64,000 bases of DNA from Aliivibrio finisterrensis (GCF_008933155.1 NZ_WBVP01000009.1:62001-126000), one strand, 5' to 3'; counted from the first letter of the stretch, positions 47,277 through 58,262 are shown. Notes: generated by a model from the sequence alone, not told the origin. A program made the numbers and translations.

Positions 47277-48809
47277 ATGTATTCATTAGAAATTATTCCA
47301 GGCAAGTTATCTCTAAAACAATTACGTGAAGTGAGCCGCCAGCCTACTCAGCTATCATTAAGTCCAGATGCATTGCCCGATATGCTGACCAGTGCCGAAG
47401 TGGTTGCTCAAGTGATCCGTGAAGATAAAACCGTCTATGGCATTAACACTGGTTTTGGCCTGTTGGCAAACACTCGAATTGCTGAAGAAGATTTAGAAAC
47501 TCTACAGCGTAGTATTGTTCTCTCCCATGCTGCTGGCATCGGTGAGTTCATGAATGATGCCACCGTGCGCTTAATGATTGTGCTTAAAGTAAACAGTCTT
47601 TCGCGTGGTTATTCTGGTATTCGCCCATCCGTCGTTAATGCATTAATACAATTGGTCAATTCAGAGGTTTATCCGTGCATTCCTAAAAAAGGATCTGTGG
47701 GTGCTTCTGGTGATCTTGCTCCTTTAGCGCACATGAGTACCGTTTTGCTAGGCGAAGGGGAAGCTCGTTATAAAGGCGAAGTGATTTCAGGACTAAAAGC
47801 CTTAGAAATAGCAGGATTAACTCCAATAACACTCGCACCAAAAGAAGGATTAGCACTTCTCAACGGAACTCAGGCCTCTACTGCCTTTGCTTTAGAAGGC
47901 TTATTTGCGGCTGAAGATCTTTATGCTGCAGCCACCGTATGTGGTGCCATGTCTGTAGAAGCCGCACTTGGCAGCCGTAAGCCGTTTGATCCACGAATTC
48001 ACCGTGTGCGTGGTCATCGCAGCCAAATGGATGCCGCTTTAGGTTATCGTCATTTATTAGGTCAAAATAGTGAGATTGGTCTTTCTCATCAATGCTGTGA
48101 ACGAGTACAAGACCCCTATTCATTACGCTGCCAACCCCAAGTGATGGGTGCTTGTTTACAGCAGATAAGAAATTCGGCAGACACACTAGAAGTCGAAGCG
48201 AACTCAGTGTCAGATAATCCATTAGTCTTTGCCGATGATGGTGACATTATCTCTGGCGGTAATTTTCATGCTGAACCGGTTGCTATGGCCGCTGATAATC
48301 TTGCTCTCGCCATTGCTGAAATAGGCAGTTTATCGGAGCGTCGAATGGCGCTTCTTATCGACAGCTGTTTAAGTAAACTTCCTCCATTTTTAGTTGATAA
48401 CGGCGGTGTAAATTCAGGTTTTATGATTGCTCAAGTTACTGCTGCCGCATTGGCAAGTGAAAACAAAAGTCTTGCTCATCCAGCCTCTGTTGATAGCTTA
48501 CCGACGTCTGCAAATCAAGAAGATCACGTATCAATGGCTACCTTTGCCGGCCGTCGCTTAGGAGATATGGCAGAGAATACACGTGGTATATTAGCCGTAG
48601 AACTATTGGCATCTGCACAAGGTCTAGACTTTAGAGCACCAAATAAGAGTTCAGAACGTATTGAAGATGCCAAAAACATGCTGCGTGAACGTGTCGATTT
48701 TTATGATAAAGACCGTTACTTTGCGCCAGATATAGCTAAAGCAAATACCTTATTACTTGAAGCAAAATATAATGCGCTAATGCCTGAGTCCTTACTTCCT
48801 AGTATCTAA
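47277..48809 (+). CDS. hutH: Histidine ammonia-lyase
   Basis: 510 residues. The MIO prosthetic group forms from Ala143-Ser144-Gly145 in [16 protein letters not shown]. Other conserved parts are [49 protein letters not shown] and [17 protein letters not shown]. It deaminates L-histidine to urocanate. Here the first pathway enzyme is encoded last in the operon. No hutC or LysR-type hut regulator is next to the genes within the window. Confidence 0.98.
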   Translation: MYSLEIIPGKLSLKQLREVSRQPTQLSLSPDALPDMLTSAEVVAQVIREDKTVYGINTGFGLLANTRIAEEDLETLQRSIVLSHAAGIGEFMNDATVRLMIVLKVNSLSRGYSGIRPSVVNALIQLVNSEVYPCIPKKGSVGASGDLAPLAHMSTVLLGEGEARYKGEVISGLKALEIAGLTPITLAPKEGLALLNGTQASTAFALEGLFAAEDLYAAATVCGAMSVEAALGSRKPFDPRIHRVRGHRSQMDAALGYRHLLGQNSEIGLSHQCCERVQDPYSLRCQPQVMGACLQQIRNSADTLEVEANSVSDNPLVFADDGDIISGGNFHAEPVAMAADNLALAIAEIGSLSERRMALLIDSCLSKLPPFLVDNGGVNSGFMIAQVTAAALASENKSLAHPASVDSLPTSANQEDHVSMATFAGRRLGDMAENTRGILAVELLASAQGLDFRAPNKSSERIEDAKNMLRERVDFYDKDRYFAPDIAKANTLLLEAKYNALMPESLLPSI

Positions 48810-48834
48810 AAACTGTAGAAATCCCTCAAAAAAT

Positions 48835-48877
48835 ATAGCCGTAGCTTCTTGATTTATGATTAAGAAAATACGGCTAT
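48835..48877 (+). terminator. Hairpin after hutH, possible operon terminator
   Basis: The 9-bp arms ATAGCCGTA and TACGGCTAT are perfectly complementary, and the inner CTTCTTGAT/ATTAAGAA extends pairing imperfectly. The expected T-run is missing (GGCACAAACTC follows), so terminator activity is uncertain. Confidence 0.5.
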
Positions 48878-48972
48878 GGCACAAACTCTTCTTCTATTCT
48901 CGCTCATGCATTTGAGTCTTGCTCTATAATCAGTACAATAGCCGACCAATACTTTTAGAGCACCCTTTAATC

Positions 48973-50289
48973 ATGCCAAGTCCTTCTCTCTCAAAACAAC
49001 TTTTTCATATGACATGGCCAATGACGTTTGGTGTTCTTTCTTTAATGAGCTTTCAACTTGTCGATAGTGCCTTTATCGGCCAATTGGGCATACTTCCTCT
49101 TGCTGCCCAAGGCTTTACTATGCCATTACAGATGGTCATCATTGGTTTACAAGTTGGATTAGGCATTGCGACAACCGCTGTAATCGCGCGAGTATTAGGC
49201 GCTCAACAAATAAAAAAAGCCAAGCAACTTGCTGGATTAGTTCTCTCGCTGGGCGCCGCAATGGTATTCATCATGTGTCTGCTCATTTGGTTCTCTCGAG
49301 GTTTATTACTTGACCTACTCGGCGCAGAAGCCAATGTATTTCCCATAATCGATAGTTATTGGCCAGTATGGTTAGCAAGTTGCTGGGCAGGAGCTATGAT
49401 CTATTTTGCTTACAGTGTGTGTCGTGCCAATGGTGATACTAAACTGCCGGGCTTAATGATGATGGCAACCAGTATCTTAAATATGATCCTTGATCCTATT
49501 TTCATCTTTCAATTTAACTTAGGCTTAAACGGTGCAGCTTGGGCAACGATAGTCTCTTTCACTATTGGTTTTTGTATCATTCTACCCCCTATTTTTAAGC
49601 GTAATTGGATCTCTTTTTCATGGCACGATCTCAACATCCTGCAATCCATTAAAGAGCTAAACGCAGTAATGGCCCCAGCAATGATGAGCCAACTTCTACC
49701 ACCCCTTTCTTCTATGATGGCAACGAAAATTATCGCCGGTTTTGGCGCGGCAGCTGTTGCAGGTTGGGCTATGGCTTCTCGTATCGAGTTTTTTGCTATT
49801 GTGATAGTCCTTGCTTTAACCATGTCAACTCCACCAATGGTTGGAAAAATGCTTGGTGCCAAACAATTTGGGGAAATTCAAAAGCTAATCAAAATTGCAG
49901 CTAAATTTCTCTTAGTTTGGCAAATCAGCCTCGCTGTCTTATTGTTTGTAATTGCCAAACCATTAGCTAATTTATTAAGTGCGGACACCAATGTAATTGC
50001 CGTTATTCAATCTTATCTTATGTGGGTGCCTGTCAGCCTTGGCTCTTTAGGTATTTGCATGCTGATGGTTTCCGTTTGTAATGCGTTAGGTATATCAATG
50101 CGAGCGCTCACTATTTCGATACTTAGATTATTCGTCTGCTTTTTACCTATGATATGGCTAGGTTCTACATTATTTGGATTGAATGGTGTTTTCATGGGTG
50201 CATTGATTGGTAATACAATGGCAGGAATAATGGCTTGGATAATGTACGCTCAAGCAATAAATAAACTTCAAGATAATAGCGAATATTAA
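48973..50289 (+). CDS. MATE-family multidrug/sodium exporter
   Basis: 438 residues with 12 predicted membrane segments in two MatE repeats. The N-terminal repeat has MTFGVLSLMSFQLVDSAFIGQLGILPLAAQGFTMPLQMVIIGLQVGLGIATTAVIARVLGA. The second repeat starts near NAVMAPAMMSQLLPPLSSMMATKIIAGFGAAAVAGWAMASRIEFF. It probably exports cationic compounds in exchange for Na+ or H+. ATG 48973 is preferred over 48919 because the extra 18 residues are not hydrophobic or family-like. The subfamily (NorM versus DinF-like) is not resolved. The DUF2164 gene follows after 9 bp. Confidence 0.88.
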   Translation: MPSPSLSKQLFHMTWPMTFGVLSLMSFQLVDSAFIGQLGILPLAAQGFTMPLQMVIIGLQVGLGIATTAVIARVLGAQQIKKAKQLAGLVLSLGAAMVFIMCLLIWFSRGLLLDLLGAEANVFPIIDSYWPVWLASCWAGAMIYFAYSVCRANGDTKLPGLMMMATSILNMILDPIFIFQFNLGLNGAAWATIVSFTIGFCIILPPIFKRNWISFSWHDLNILQSIKELNAVMAPAMMSQLLPPLSSMMATKIIAGFGAAAVAGWAMASRIEFFAIVIVLALTMSTPPMVGKMLGAKQFGEIQKLIKIAAKFLLVWQISLAVLLFVIAKPLANLLSADTNVIAVIQSYLMWVPVSLGSLGICMLMVSVCNALGISMRALTISILRLFVCFLPMIWLGSTLFGLNGVFMGALIGNTMAGIMAWIMYAQAINKLQDNSEY

Positions 50290-50298
50290 GGATATGTC

Positions 50299-50544
50299 AT
50301 GACTACAATTACATTACCAAAAAACAAACGAGATGAGTTAGTACAAAAATTTCAACACTATTTTGAACAAGAACTAGATACTGAGCTTGGTCAATTTGAC
50401 GGAGAGTTCTTATTGGACTTTATAATTAAGCAAACCGGTCCTGTCTTTTATAACCAAGGATTAGCCGACGCTCAAACCATTATAGAACGTAAAACACAAG
50501 ATATTGCAGATGAAATCTATGAAATTGAAATGATTGAAAATTAA
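50299..50544 (+). CDS. DUF2164 family protein
   Basis: This 81-residue protein matches the DUF2164 pattern: LPKNKRDELVQKFQHYFEQELDTELGQFDGEFLLDFIIKQTGPVFYNQGLADAQTIIERK. It is a small helical cytosolic protein of unknown function. It lies 9 bp after the MATE gene with AAGGA before the ATG, so it is probably co-transcribed. The link to efflux, if any, is unknown. Confidence 0.85.
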   Translation: MTTITLPKNKRDELVQKFQHYFEQELDTELGQFDGEFLLDFIIKQTGPVFYNQGLADAQTIIERKTQDIADEIYEIEMIEN

Positions 50545-50723
50545 TATCATTAATAAACATTGAATTTAGAACAAATACTTAACTGATACATCAATGATTA
50601 AAGACAAAAAAATCACAACTTGTTACAATCACTATCGACAAAACCGTGACAAAGGTCTAAAATTTGCGAAACATGACGTAAATATTACACAATTTACTTT
50701 TTTCTCAAAAATAAGAGGCTTAA

Positions 50724-52352
50724 ATGCAATTTTCTTTAAAAAATACGTCGATACGTATTCAAATATTATTACCCGTCATCCTTACTGCTCTAGCCTTATT
50801 TATTTCTCTAGGTTTTACTGCTTCTATCTTGGAAGAAGAACAAAACATCATTGCAAGCAACACTAATTCTTTTGTATTTTACAAAGACCAACTTGCTAAA
50901 GTCGATGATATCGTTTATCCGTTACGTATAGGTGCTATTTATGCTATTTATGATACAAGTCGTCGTGACAACTTTACAAACGAGCTACAAAGTAAAGTAA
51001 GTAGCATTAATGCTTTGCTTGATGAAATGGAAGAAAGAAAAACATTCGCTCGTGACGTAAAACAAGTCCGCTCTAATATTAATGATTACGTTCAGTTTTC
51101 ACATAAAGTTGTTAATTACTTAAACAAAAAAGAAAGTGGCGCTACCGTTAATGAAAATTATAGCAATTTAATCTCTCAGTATCGTGATGTCGGCAATCGC
51201 ATGGTTGAGTCTATCAACAGCCTTTCTCAACAAGTAAATAAATTTTCTGATATTGCTATGCAAGAAAGTTATAAGAAAAACACACAAGTTAAGTTTAATG
51301 CTGGTTTAAGCATTTTAGCAGTGTTTATCCTTTCAATGATCAGTGCGTGGTGGTTATCCGGCCTTATCGTTACCCCTATCAAAAAAATCCAAGTTATTAT
51401 TCGTCGCTTAGCAGAAGGTGATTTAACCGTTCGCGCTGACGCTAATGGTGATAATGAAATTTCTGAATTAAGCAAAGACATAAATACAACCGCAACTCAA
51501 CTACAAACGACTGTTGAAGCACTATCCCGTATCAGTGAAGATGTTGCAGCAGCATCAACTGAATTAGCAGCTGTAATGACAGAATCAGAAGTAAATTCAC
51601 AAAAAGAGCTCAGTGAAATTGAACAAGTTGCCTCTGCTGTTAACGAATTATCCAGCACTGCTGATAATGTAAGTGATAACGCCTTGTCAGCAGATAGAAC
51701 CGCTCGTGATACAAACGAACTTGCTCGCTCTGGTTTAGATATCTTTACTCAAAGTAATCAAGCAAGCGAAGATATGGCAAATGCACTAACCGATGCTGCA
51801 GTGGTTGTTAATCGCTTAAAAGAGCAATCGGAACAAATCAATAATGTTGTCGAAGTAATCCGTGGTGTTTCAGAACAAACAAACCTTCTTGCATTGAATG
51901 CTGCCATTGAAGCTGCGCGCGCAGGTGAATCAGGTCGTGGTTTTGCCGTAGTTGCTGATGAAGTCCGTCTGCTTGCTGCTCGTACTCAAGAGTCAACAAA
52001 AGAGATTCAAACTATTATTGAATCACTACAAGAACAGTCAGGCTTAGCTAATGACAGCATGCAAACCAGTCTTGATAAACTTGAATTAAATAAAGAGTTA
52101 ACAGCAAAAGCGGGTGATGCTTTAGTTAGCATCACTGAATCAATTACCGCTATTAATGACATGAACACTCAAGTTGCTACTGCTGCCGAAGAGCAATCTC
52201 AAGTCACTCAAGACATTAACCGTAATGTGGTGAATATGTCTGAGCTTGTAAATCAAAATGTAACAGGCATTAGCCAAAGTGCGAGTGCAAGTAATGAATT
52301 ATCTCGATTAGCTGAGCAACAAAAAGAACAACTGGCTTTCTTTAAGTTGTAA
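50724..52352 (+). CDS. Methyl-accepting chemotaxis protein
   Basis: 542 residues. The first membrane segment is about residues 13-32, a periplasmic helical sensor region (about 33-190) has no recognised PAS or Cache signature, and the second membrane segment is about 190-212 ([24 protein letters not shown]). A HAMP domain follows ([38 protein letters not shown]). The signalling hairpin is [43 protein letters not shown]. Methylation helices flank the tip. The ligand is unknown; the four-helix-type periplasmic region suggests a small molecule or none. No CheR-binding pentapeptide is visible at the C-terminus. Confidence 0.94.
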   Translation: MQFSLKNTSIRIQILLPVILTALALFISLGFTASILEEEQNIIASNTNSFVFYKDQLAKVDDIVYPLRIGAIYAIYDTSRRDNFTNELQSKVSSINALLDEMEERKTFARDVKQVRSNINDYVQFSHKVVNYLNKKESGATVNENYSNLISQYRDVGNRMVESINSLSQQVNKFSDIAMQESYKKNTQVKFNAGLSILAVFILSMISAWWLSGLIVTPIKKIQVIIRRLAEGDLTVRADANGDNEISELSKDINTTATQLQTTVEALSRISEDVAAASTELAAVMTESEVNSQKELSEIEQVASAVNELSSTADNVSDNALSADRTARDTNELARSGLDIFTQSNQASEDMANALTDAAVVVNRLKEQSEQINNVVEVIRGVSEQTNLLALNAAIEAARAGESGRGFAVVADEVRLLAARTQESTKEIQTIIESLQEQSGLANDSMQTSLDKLELNKELTAKAGDALVSITESITAINDMNTQVATAAEEQSQVTQDINRNVVNMSELVNQNVTGISQSASASNELSRLAEQQKEQLAFFKL

Positions 52353-52374
52353 TTTTTAGATAAAGCGTTGATAT

Positions 52375-52411
52375 AAAAAAGCGGTAAGGCCACCCACCTT
52401 ACCGCTTTTTC
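52375..52411. terminator. Terminator between chemotaxis receptor and copI
   Basis: The arms AAAGCGGTAAG and CTTACCGCTTT have a 9-nt loop, then TTTCG, between converging genes. Confidence 0.9.
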
Positions 52412-52428
52412 GTATCATTCAAATAGCA

Positions 52429-52971
52429 TTATAATGTTACTTTCTTTACCATTCCTGCTTCTGCATGCCCTGGAATATTACACGCAAACTCTACGTTATT
52501 ATCACCATGGAAATGCCATGTAATCTGTTTTGCTTTCCCAGGCTGAACGGTTACGGTACTGCCACTGTCATGCGCATGACCCGATGTCATTTTTTTCATC
52601 ATTTCGCGATGTTCTAACTGCTCAGTTTCGTTACCAATCGCAAACTCATGATCAATCTTACCTGTATTCATTATCACAAATTGAACGATATCGTTTGGTT
52701 CAATAGTCACTTCTTTTTTGGATGTAATTTTCATATCATCAGATAAGATAACGTGTACGACTTTGTTTGGTTTCATACCTGTTGCTGGCATACCTACTGC
52801 ATTCATATCCTTCATAGACATGCCTTCCATCTTACTCATATCCATGTCTTTCATATTCATTTTTGAATGGTCCATTTCCATTGAACCATGATCCATTTTA
52901 CTGTGGTCCATCTCAGCCATTGCTGAACTTGCTACTAATGATAATGCGATTGCTAATACTGTCTTTTTCAT
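52429..52971 (-). CDS. copI: CopI-type periplasmic cupredoxin (copper tolerance)
   Basis: 180 residues. A signal peptide (cut after AMA, residue 19) is followed by a Met/His-rich copper-binding stretch (about 20-66, repeated DHSKM and DMSKM units). A cupredoxin domain then carries a type 1 copper ligand set His108, Cys164, His169, Met174 (DHEF; ACNIPGHAEAGM). This matches CopI proteins of Vibrio, which protect the periplasm from copper. It is the last gene of the cus-like operon and is intact while the pump genes upstream are broken. An AAGGAAA site precedes the ATG. A hairpin at 53002-53026 separates it from the cusA remnant. Confidence 0.88.
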   Translation of the reverse strand: MKKTVLAIALSLVASSAMAEMDHSKMDHGSMEMDHSKMNMKDMDMSKMEGMSMKDMNAVGMPATGMKPNKVVHVILSDDMKITSKKEVTIEPNDIVQFVIMNTGKIDHEFAIGNETEQLEHREMMKKMTSGHAHDSGSTVTVQPGKAKQITWHFHGDNNVEFACNIPGHAEAGMVKKVTL

Positions 52972-53001
52972 TTTATTTTCCTTTTTAGATATTTATTAAT
53001 T

Positions 53002-53026
53002 GGCTTATTACTTAGAACAATAAGCC
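53002..53026 (-). other. Hairpin between the cusA remnant and copI
   Basis: The arms GGCTTATT and AATAAGCC, extended by one further pair, form a stem with a 9-nt loop in the 90-bp gap before copI. The following bases on the minus strand are AT-rich without a clean T-run. Possible attenuator or processing site. Confidence 0.45.
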
Positions 53027-53062
53027 ATTGATATTTTTAGGTTAAGTTAATTGGTGCTATAG

Positions 53063-55343
53063 CTAAACACTTTGACACTGACGCTGTTTCCAGAGTTTAA
53101 ATACGGCAGGAATAACAACTAATGTCAGTAACAATGCTGATACCATTCCACCAATCATTGGCGCTGCAATTCGTTGCATTACTTCAGATCCCGTACCTGA
53201 GCCATACATAATTGGAATTAGGCCAATAATTACAGTAAGCACAGTCATCATGACAGGACGAACACGTAAACCCGCCCCCTCACCAATCGCTTGTGTTAAG
53301 TCTTGTTGAGTCGGCAAGTTATTTTTCTCAGAAGCATTATTCTGTTTTTCATTCCATGCTTGGTTTAAATACACCAACATAATCACGCCTATTTCAACCG
53401 CAACACCAGCTAAAGCAATAAAGCCAACACCTACAGCAATAGAGAAATTAAAGTTTAGAATATGCATAAGCCACAGGCCGCCAACCATAGCTAACGGTAA
53501 TGTTCCCAGGATAATTAACACTTCAGAAATCCGCTTAAAACTAAGATAAAGAAGCAACATAATAATGCCAATCGTAATGGGAACTACCGTTGTTAAGCGC
53601 TCTTTAGCTCGTTCCATATATTCATATTGACCAGACCAACCTAATGAATAACCTGCAGGTAAATCTAATTGCTCATGAACGACTTGCTGAGCTTCGTGAA
53701 CATAAGAGCCCAAATCTCGACCATCAATATCAACAAACACCCAACCATTAGGACGTGCATTTTCTGTTTTGATCATTGGTGGACCATCTTCATACCGAAT
53801 ATCAGCCACATCAGCAAACGCAATTCGAGCGCCATTAGCGGTAATAAGCGGTAAGTTTTGCAATTTAACGACAGAATCTCGATACGACTGTGGATAACGA
53901 ACATTGATCGGATAACGCTCTAACCCTTCAATGGTTTCACCTACATTCATGCCACCAACAGCGGTTGAAATAACTTGCTGTATATCTTTAATATTCAATC
54001 CATATCGAGCTGCTTGGCGACGTTTAATATCTATTGTGACATAGCGACCACCAGCAACACGCTCTGCGTAAACAGAAGTCGTTCCTTGGATATTGTTTAA
54101 AATCGGTTCTAACTCAGCACCTATCTTTTCAATGCGTTAAGATCTGGTCCTACTATCTTTATTCCTATTGGTGTTTTAATCCCTGTCGCCAGCATATCGA
54201 TACGCGTTTTGATTGGCATTACCCATGCGTTCGTAATTCCGGGAAATTGAATCAATTGGTCTAGCTCGTTCTTGATCGATTCAGTTGTGACACCGTCACG
54301 CCATTCATCTTTTGGTTTGAACTGAATAACCGTCTCTATCATGGTCAATGGTGCCGGATCAGTCGCGGTTTCCGCTCGACCAATTTTTCCCCACACCGTA
54401 TCAACTTCAGGAACGGTTTTAATCAGTTTATTGGTTTGTTGTAGTAACTCTCTCGCCTTACCAATTGAGAACCCTGGATAGGTTGTTGGCATGTACATTA
54501 AATCGCCCTCATCCAATGGCGGAATAAACTCACTGCCCATTTTAGAGATCGGATAATACGCAGAGCCCATAAGAACGATAGCAACAAGTAAAACCGTTTT
54601 AGGAAAACGTAAACTCACATTAAGTAGCGGGCGATATAACCTGAAGTGCGAACCATATGCTCAGCTTCTGCTACTTCAATAACGGAGGCGCCTGCTTCTT
54701 GATTTCCGTCTTTAATCGCTTTATTAATTTGCTGTAGTGTTAGGTTATAAGCTCGTAACTTATCAGGATCAATTTCAACCTGATATTGCTTGACCATTCC
54801 GCCAACGGTCGCGACTTCCGATACGCCATCAACGGTTTGTAATTCATACTTTAAGAACCAATCCTGAAAACTACGTAATTCAGCGAGATCATGTTTTCCT
54901 GTTTTATCTTGTAAAACATAACTGTAAACCCAGCCCACACCTGTCGCATCTGGACCTAATATCGGTTTTGCTTCTGCTGGTAACTTAGGTGCGACTTGAC
55001 TTAAGTACTCTAAAATACGCGAACGTGCCCAGTACATGTCGGTATCATCATTAAAAATAATATAAACATACGAGTCACCAAAGAAAGAATAGCCGCGAAC
55101 GGTTTCAGCTCCCGCAACCGCAAGCATGGCTGTCGTTAACGGATAGGTAACCTGATCTTCCACCACTTGTGGTGCTTGTCCTGGGTAACTTGTTTTGATG
55201 ATCACCTGTACATCAGAAAGATCAGGCAGAGCATCTATTGGCGTATTCTTTACACTGTAAATCCCTGCTACGACTAAGGCGAACGTTGCAACCAACACTA
55301 AAAATCGATTTTCTATTGACCAACGAATAATGGCAGGGATCAT
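53063..55343 (-). pseudogene. cusA: CusA/CzcA-type heavy-metal RND pump, pseudogene (large deletion plus frameshifts)
   Basis: Three reading frames are needed. Part 1 (55343-54615) matches CusA from the start ([69 protein letters not shown]) to RTSGY. The sequence then jumps to [17 protein letters not shown], which in E. coli CusA lies roughly 275 residues later, in another frame. The lost part includes the membrane helices with the proton-relay Asp. Part 2 (to 54121) ends at a second frameshift in GPDLNA: adding one A (GCATTG to GCAATTG) restores IEKIGAELEPIL. Part 3 (about 54140-53063) completes the C-terminus. The start codon overlaps the cusB stop as ATGA. A functional pump is very unlikely. 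Confidence 0.93.
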
Positions 55344-56809
55344 AATAATTCCCCTTCTTTCTCTATCTCAAGCAGTTGATATTCATCATTTATCTTTTGA
55401 ACTAGAAACTGAACCGCTTCACCTTCACGAAAAGAAACTAAATCAATCTCTTTATCGACCGAAAAATTCATTTCACCCGCTTTCCAATCCCATTGTGATA
55501 CGGGTTTATGAGCAAAGGTGAACATACCAAAATCAGCCATAAGCATGGTGATATTTCCAGAGATCCAAACACTGTTTTCTGGTCCATTAATTCGGCTTAA
55601 CTCAGCCGTTTTACTTGATTCAGAATCTAATAAGAATTGATCTGATGTAACAACTTTATCGTTTTCTTTCAATCCCTTAACGATTTCAACTTTATTCGCA
55701 GCTTCACGGCCTGCAATGATGCGAACTGAACGATATTTACCTTCTCCTTCATCTAATACAACACGTTCCATACCATTTGAACGTATTACCGCTTGGCGAG
55801 GAATCGTCAATACTTCCTCTTTTGTTTTAGGATAAATTGTAATGTTTGCGAACATGTTGGGCTTTAATGCACCATCTTGGTTATCAAATTTTAAGCGCAT
55901 ACGCATGGTTCGTGTTTTTTGGTCTAAAATCGGATAAACGTAATCAACTTCGCCTTCCCATTTTTTTCCAGGGACAGCATCGAGTGTCATTACCGCTTTA
56001 TTGCCTGACGATAACCAGTGTGCCTGACGCTCAAAAACTTCTGCATCTAGCAAACCTCTTCTAAAGGCCCCGCGCTTATCACAACCTGAGAAGGCGATAA
56101 ATACCCTCCTTCACGAATATTCAGACTTGGAATAACACCACTAGATGTTGCTTTTATCTCTATGTTTTTATTTGCTTTACCTTGTCTAACAATATAATTA
56201 ATCTTTTTAATATCAACACCAAAAGAATGCAATCACTCTCTTGCGCCTTAAACTAATCCTTTGCGGCCAGTGCGATACGCGTTTAATAATTCTTCTTGTG
56301 CTTTTACAAGCTCTGGAGAGTAAAGCGTAAATAATACATCGCCTTTATTTACTTTTTCACTAATCGCGTTGATATTCAGTTTCTCAACCCAACCCGCAGC
56401 CCGCACGTTGACTTGCCATAATTGACTTTCATCAAATGCGATATAACCGACGGTATCTATATTTGGTGACAAGATCGTTTTCTCGACAAACGCACTTTTT
56501 ACGCCAAGATTATTAACCACGCTTGGATCAATTGTTACCGTTCCTGCTAGTGCTTTCTCTCCTTGTCCTTCATCGGCATAAACAGGCACTAAATCCATTC
56601 CCATTGGGGATTTACCTGGCTGATCTCGACGATAATTTGCATCCATAGGAGCAACCCATTATAAATGGCTCACTTTTCTCAGCACCGACTTCTGAACTGT
56701 TATTCATCGTCATCGCCGCCATATCATGCCCTGAGTACAAGCTCATACCCGAAACGCCAATAACGCCACCAATTACGATTGAAAGTAATGCTATTTTAAC
56801 TGGTTTCAT
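55340..56809 (-). pseudogene. cusB: CusB-type periplasmic adaptor (membrane fusion protein), pseudogene
   Basis: Starts at ATG 56809 after AAGGAAG (MKPVKIALLSIVIGGVIGVSG). A frameshift near 56655 separates SEPF from WVAPMDANYRRDQPGKSPMGMDLVPVY, the conserved heavy-metal-binding start of CusB-like adaptors. In the next frame, TAA at 56248-56250 and TGA at 56233-56235 interrupt GLV-GARE-LHSFGVD; both are one C-to-T change from Gln (CAA) and Arg (CGA). A second frameshift near 56049 (GTTTGC-TAG, one missing G would give VWLDAEVFERQ) follows. The rest, including the C-terminal CusF-like extension (VWISGNITMLMADFGMFTF..WDWKAGEMNF), reads to 55340. Four independent lesions indicate real decay. Confidence 0.93.
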
Positions 56810-56862
56810 TTTCTCTTCCTTACTGCTCTGACGGCGAAAATTGTGGCGCAGAAACGTGATAA

Positions 56863-58155
56863 TCAAAGCCATTTAAGATAAAAAGCTAAGTTGCTGTATT
56901 TTTTCTTTAAATCACTGAATAAACGTGGTTTTTCTAGTTCAATGCTCAGTTCATCACTTGCAGCTGAAATCACATCATTAAATTGTGCGGTATTATTTTC
57001 ATAACCACGCTCAACGGCACGAGTTCTATCTTTTGCTTGGGGCAGTAAAGTATGGTTATAACGAGAAAGACGCTGCTCAAGATTGTATTTATCAACCAAT
57101 AGCGAATTAACTTTTGCGTTCATTTGACGAAGTAATACGTCACGTTGTGATTTTGCAGCACCCACTTGATATTGCGCAGCTGCATAGTTTTGGTCTTGAC
57201 GTTTGTCGGTAAATAGCGGGAGATCCATGGTTACATATGCACTCACCAAATCAGACGCAGGTTGTCCACCCATGCCATTCGCTTGACGATAGGCATACAT
57301 TACTTCTACACCAAATTGAGGCGAATAAGATTCATCGGCAATATCCACTTTGGTTTTGGTTGCGGTTATCGCTAATTCACTCATTTTTATTGTTGGATTC
57401 GACTTCAATAAATCATAAAATTCAGTATCTTGACTTGCCTTTGAATTTAATAATTTATTCAATGTCGACCACTCTAGTGATTTTATACCTTGCGATTTTT
57501 TCTCGGCTAAATTAGGCAACCATTCTGTGAGTTGTGCATAGATACGGCCTTGCAACTGACGGTTCGTTTGCAACTTTTCATCCAGCCGACTCAATTGAAG
57601 CTGAGCTTGTAGCAAGTCCTGACTTTCACTTTTACCAATCGAATAATTGGTCTTAATGTAGGTTTCCATCTCTGACAGTAGTTGACGATTCTCATGTAAA
57701 ATAGCTTCTGCTTTTTGTAAGAATCCCAACTCAATCCAAAGTTGGGTAATGGCATTTGCCACTTCTAACTCACGAACTTGAACCTGCATTGCTAATACAT
57801 CGGCTTGTTGTCCAGTTTGCTTTTGTTGTAAGTCTAAGCTTGAGCCTCGCCCACACTTTTGCATTAATCCGACCGATATATTGGTCATAGGGTCTTCATC
57901 AAATTTAAAACTGTCCACCGGTAAACCACCAAAACCGACTTTTAGCGTAGGATCGGCAAGCGTTGAACTCGCAATACCTGTAGATCGAAGTGCTTGAGAT
58001 TGTGCGTATATTTGCTCTCTACTTGCATCAGAAGAGAGTGCTTGTTCGATAAGTTGTGTTAGCTGACTTTCTGCCAACACTTGATCTGAAATCATTAACG
58101 AGATCGCAGAGGCTAACCACACTTTAGTAAAGTGTTTACGTGCTGTATTTTTCAT
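56863..58155 (-). CDS. CusC-like TolC-family outer-membrane protein, 3' frameshift
   Basis: 430 residues. A signal peptide (ends DQVLA) is followed by OEP repeats: ISVGLMQKCGRGSSLDLQQKQTG, the coiled hairpins, MYAYRQANGMGGQPASDLVSAYVTMDLPLF, RDVLLRQMNAKV and DVISAASDELSIELEKPRLFSDL. It forms the outer-membrane duct of a heavy-metal RND pump. The frame ends ...FYLKWL. One base fewer in the run CTTAAATGG would give FYLNGFDYHVSAPQFSPSEQ and a stop at 56820, 11 bp before cusB, the expected end. So about 18 residues are replaced by a frameshift. It may still fold, but it has no intact pump partner here. MQKCGRG has Cys where Phe is usual. Confidence 0.85.
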   Translation of the reverse strand: MKNTARKHFTKVWLASAISLMISDQVLAESQLTQLIEQALSSDASREQIYAQSQALRSTGIASSTLADPTLKVGFGGLPVDSFKFDEDPMTNISVGLMQKCGRGSSLDLQQKQTGQQADVLAMQVQVRELEVANAITQLWIELGFLQKAEAILHENRQLLSEMETYIKTNYSIGKSESQDLLQAQLQLSRLDEKLQTNRQLQGRIYAQLTEWLPNLAEKKSQGIKSLEWSTLNKLLNSKASQDTEFYDLLKSNPTIKMSELAITATKTKVDIADESYSPQFGVEVMYAYRQANGMGGQPASDLVSAYVTMDLPLFTDKRQDQNYAAAQYQVGAAKSQRDVLLRQMNAKVNSLLVDKYNLEQRLSRYNHTLLPQAKDRTRAVERGYENNTAQFNDVISAASDELSIELEKPRLFSDLKKKYSNLAFYLKWL

Positions 58156-58262
58156 GGAAACATTCCAATAACGGCATGATCGTAAAGACAGATCAGTGCC
58201 ATGATTAAACCGGAAAATAAGAAAGCTTATTTAGCGTATTGATTTAATAGATATAATTGGAA

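Noticed and set aside
50594-50866. 90-codon frame overlapping the start of the chemotaxis receptor gene
   Set aside because: It runs out of frame into the receptor coding region, and its Tyr/Cys/His-rich sequence looks random.
56233-56235. Possible selenocysteine or programmed readthrough at the in-frame TGA in cusB
   Set aside because: A TAA stop lies 12 nt away in the same frame and two frameshifts are present, so decay explains it better. No SECIS-like stem was noted.
56810-56872. N-terminal extension MALIITFLRHNFRRQ before the cusB start
   Set aside because: These codons overlap the 3' end of the cusC-like gene in another frame. The ATG at 56809 has the ribosome site and the signal sequence.
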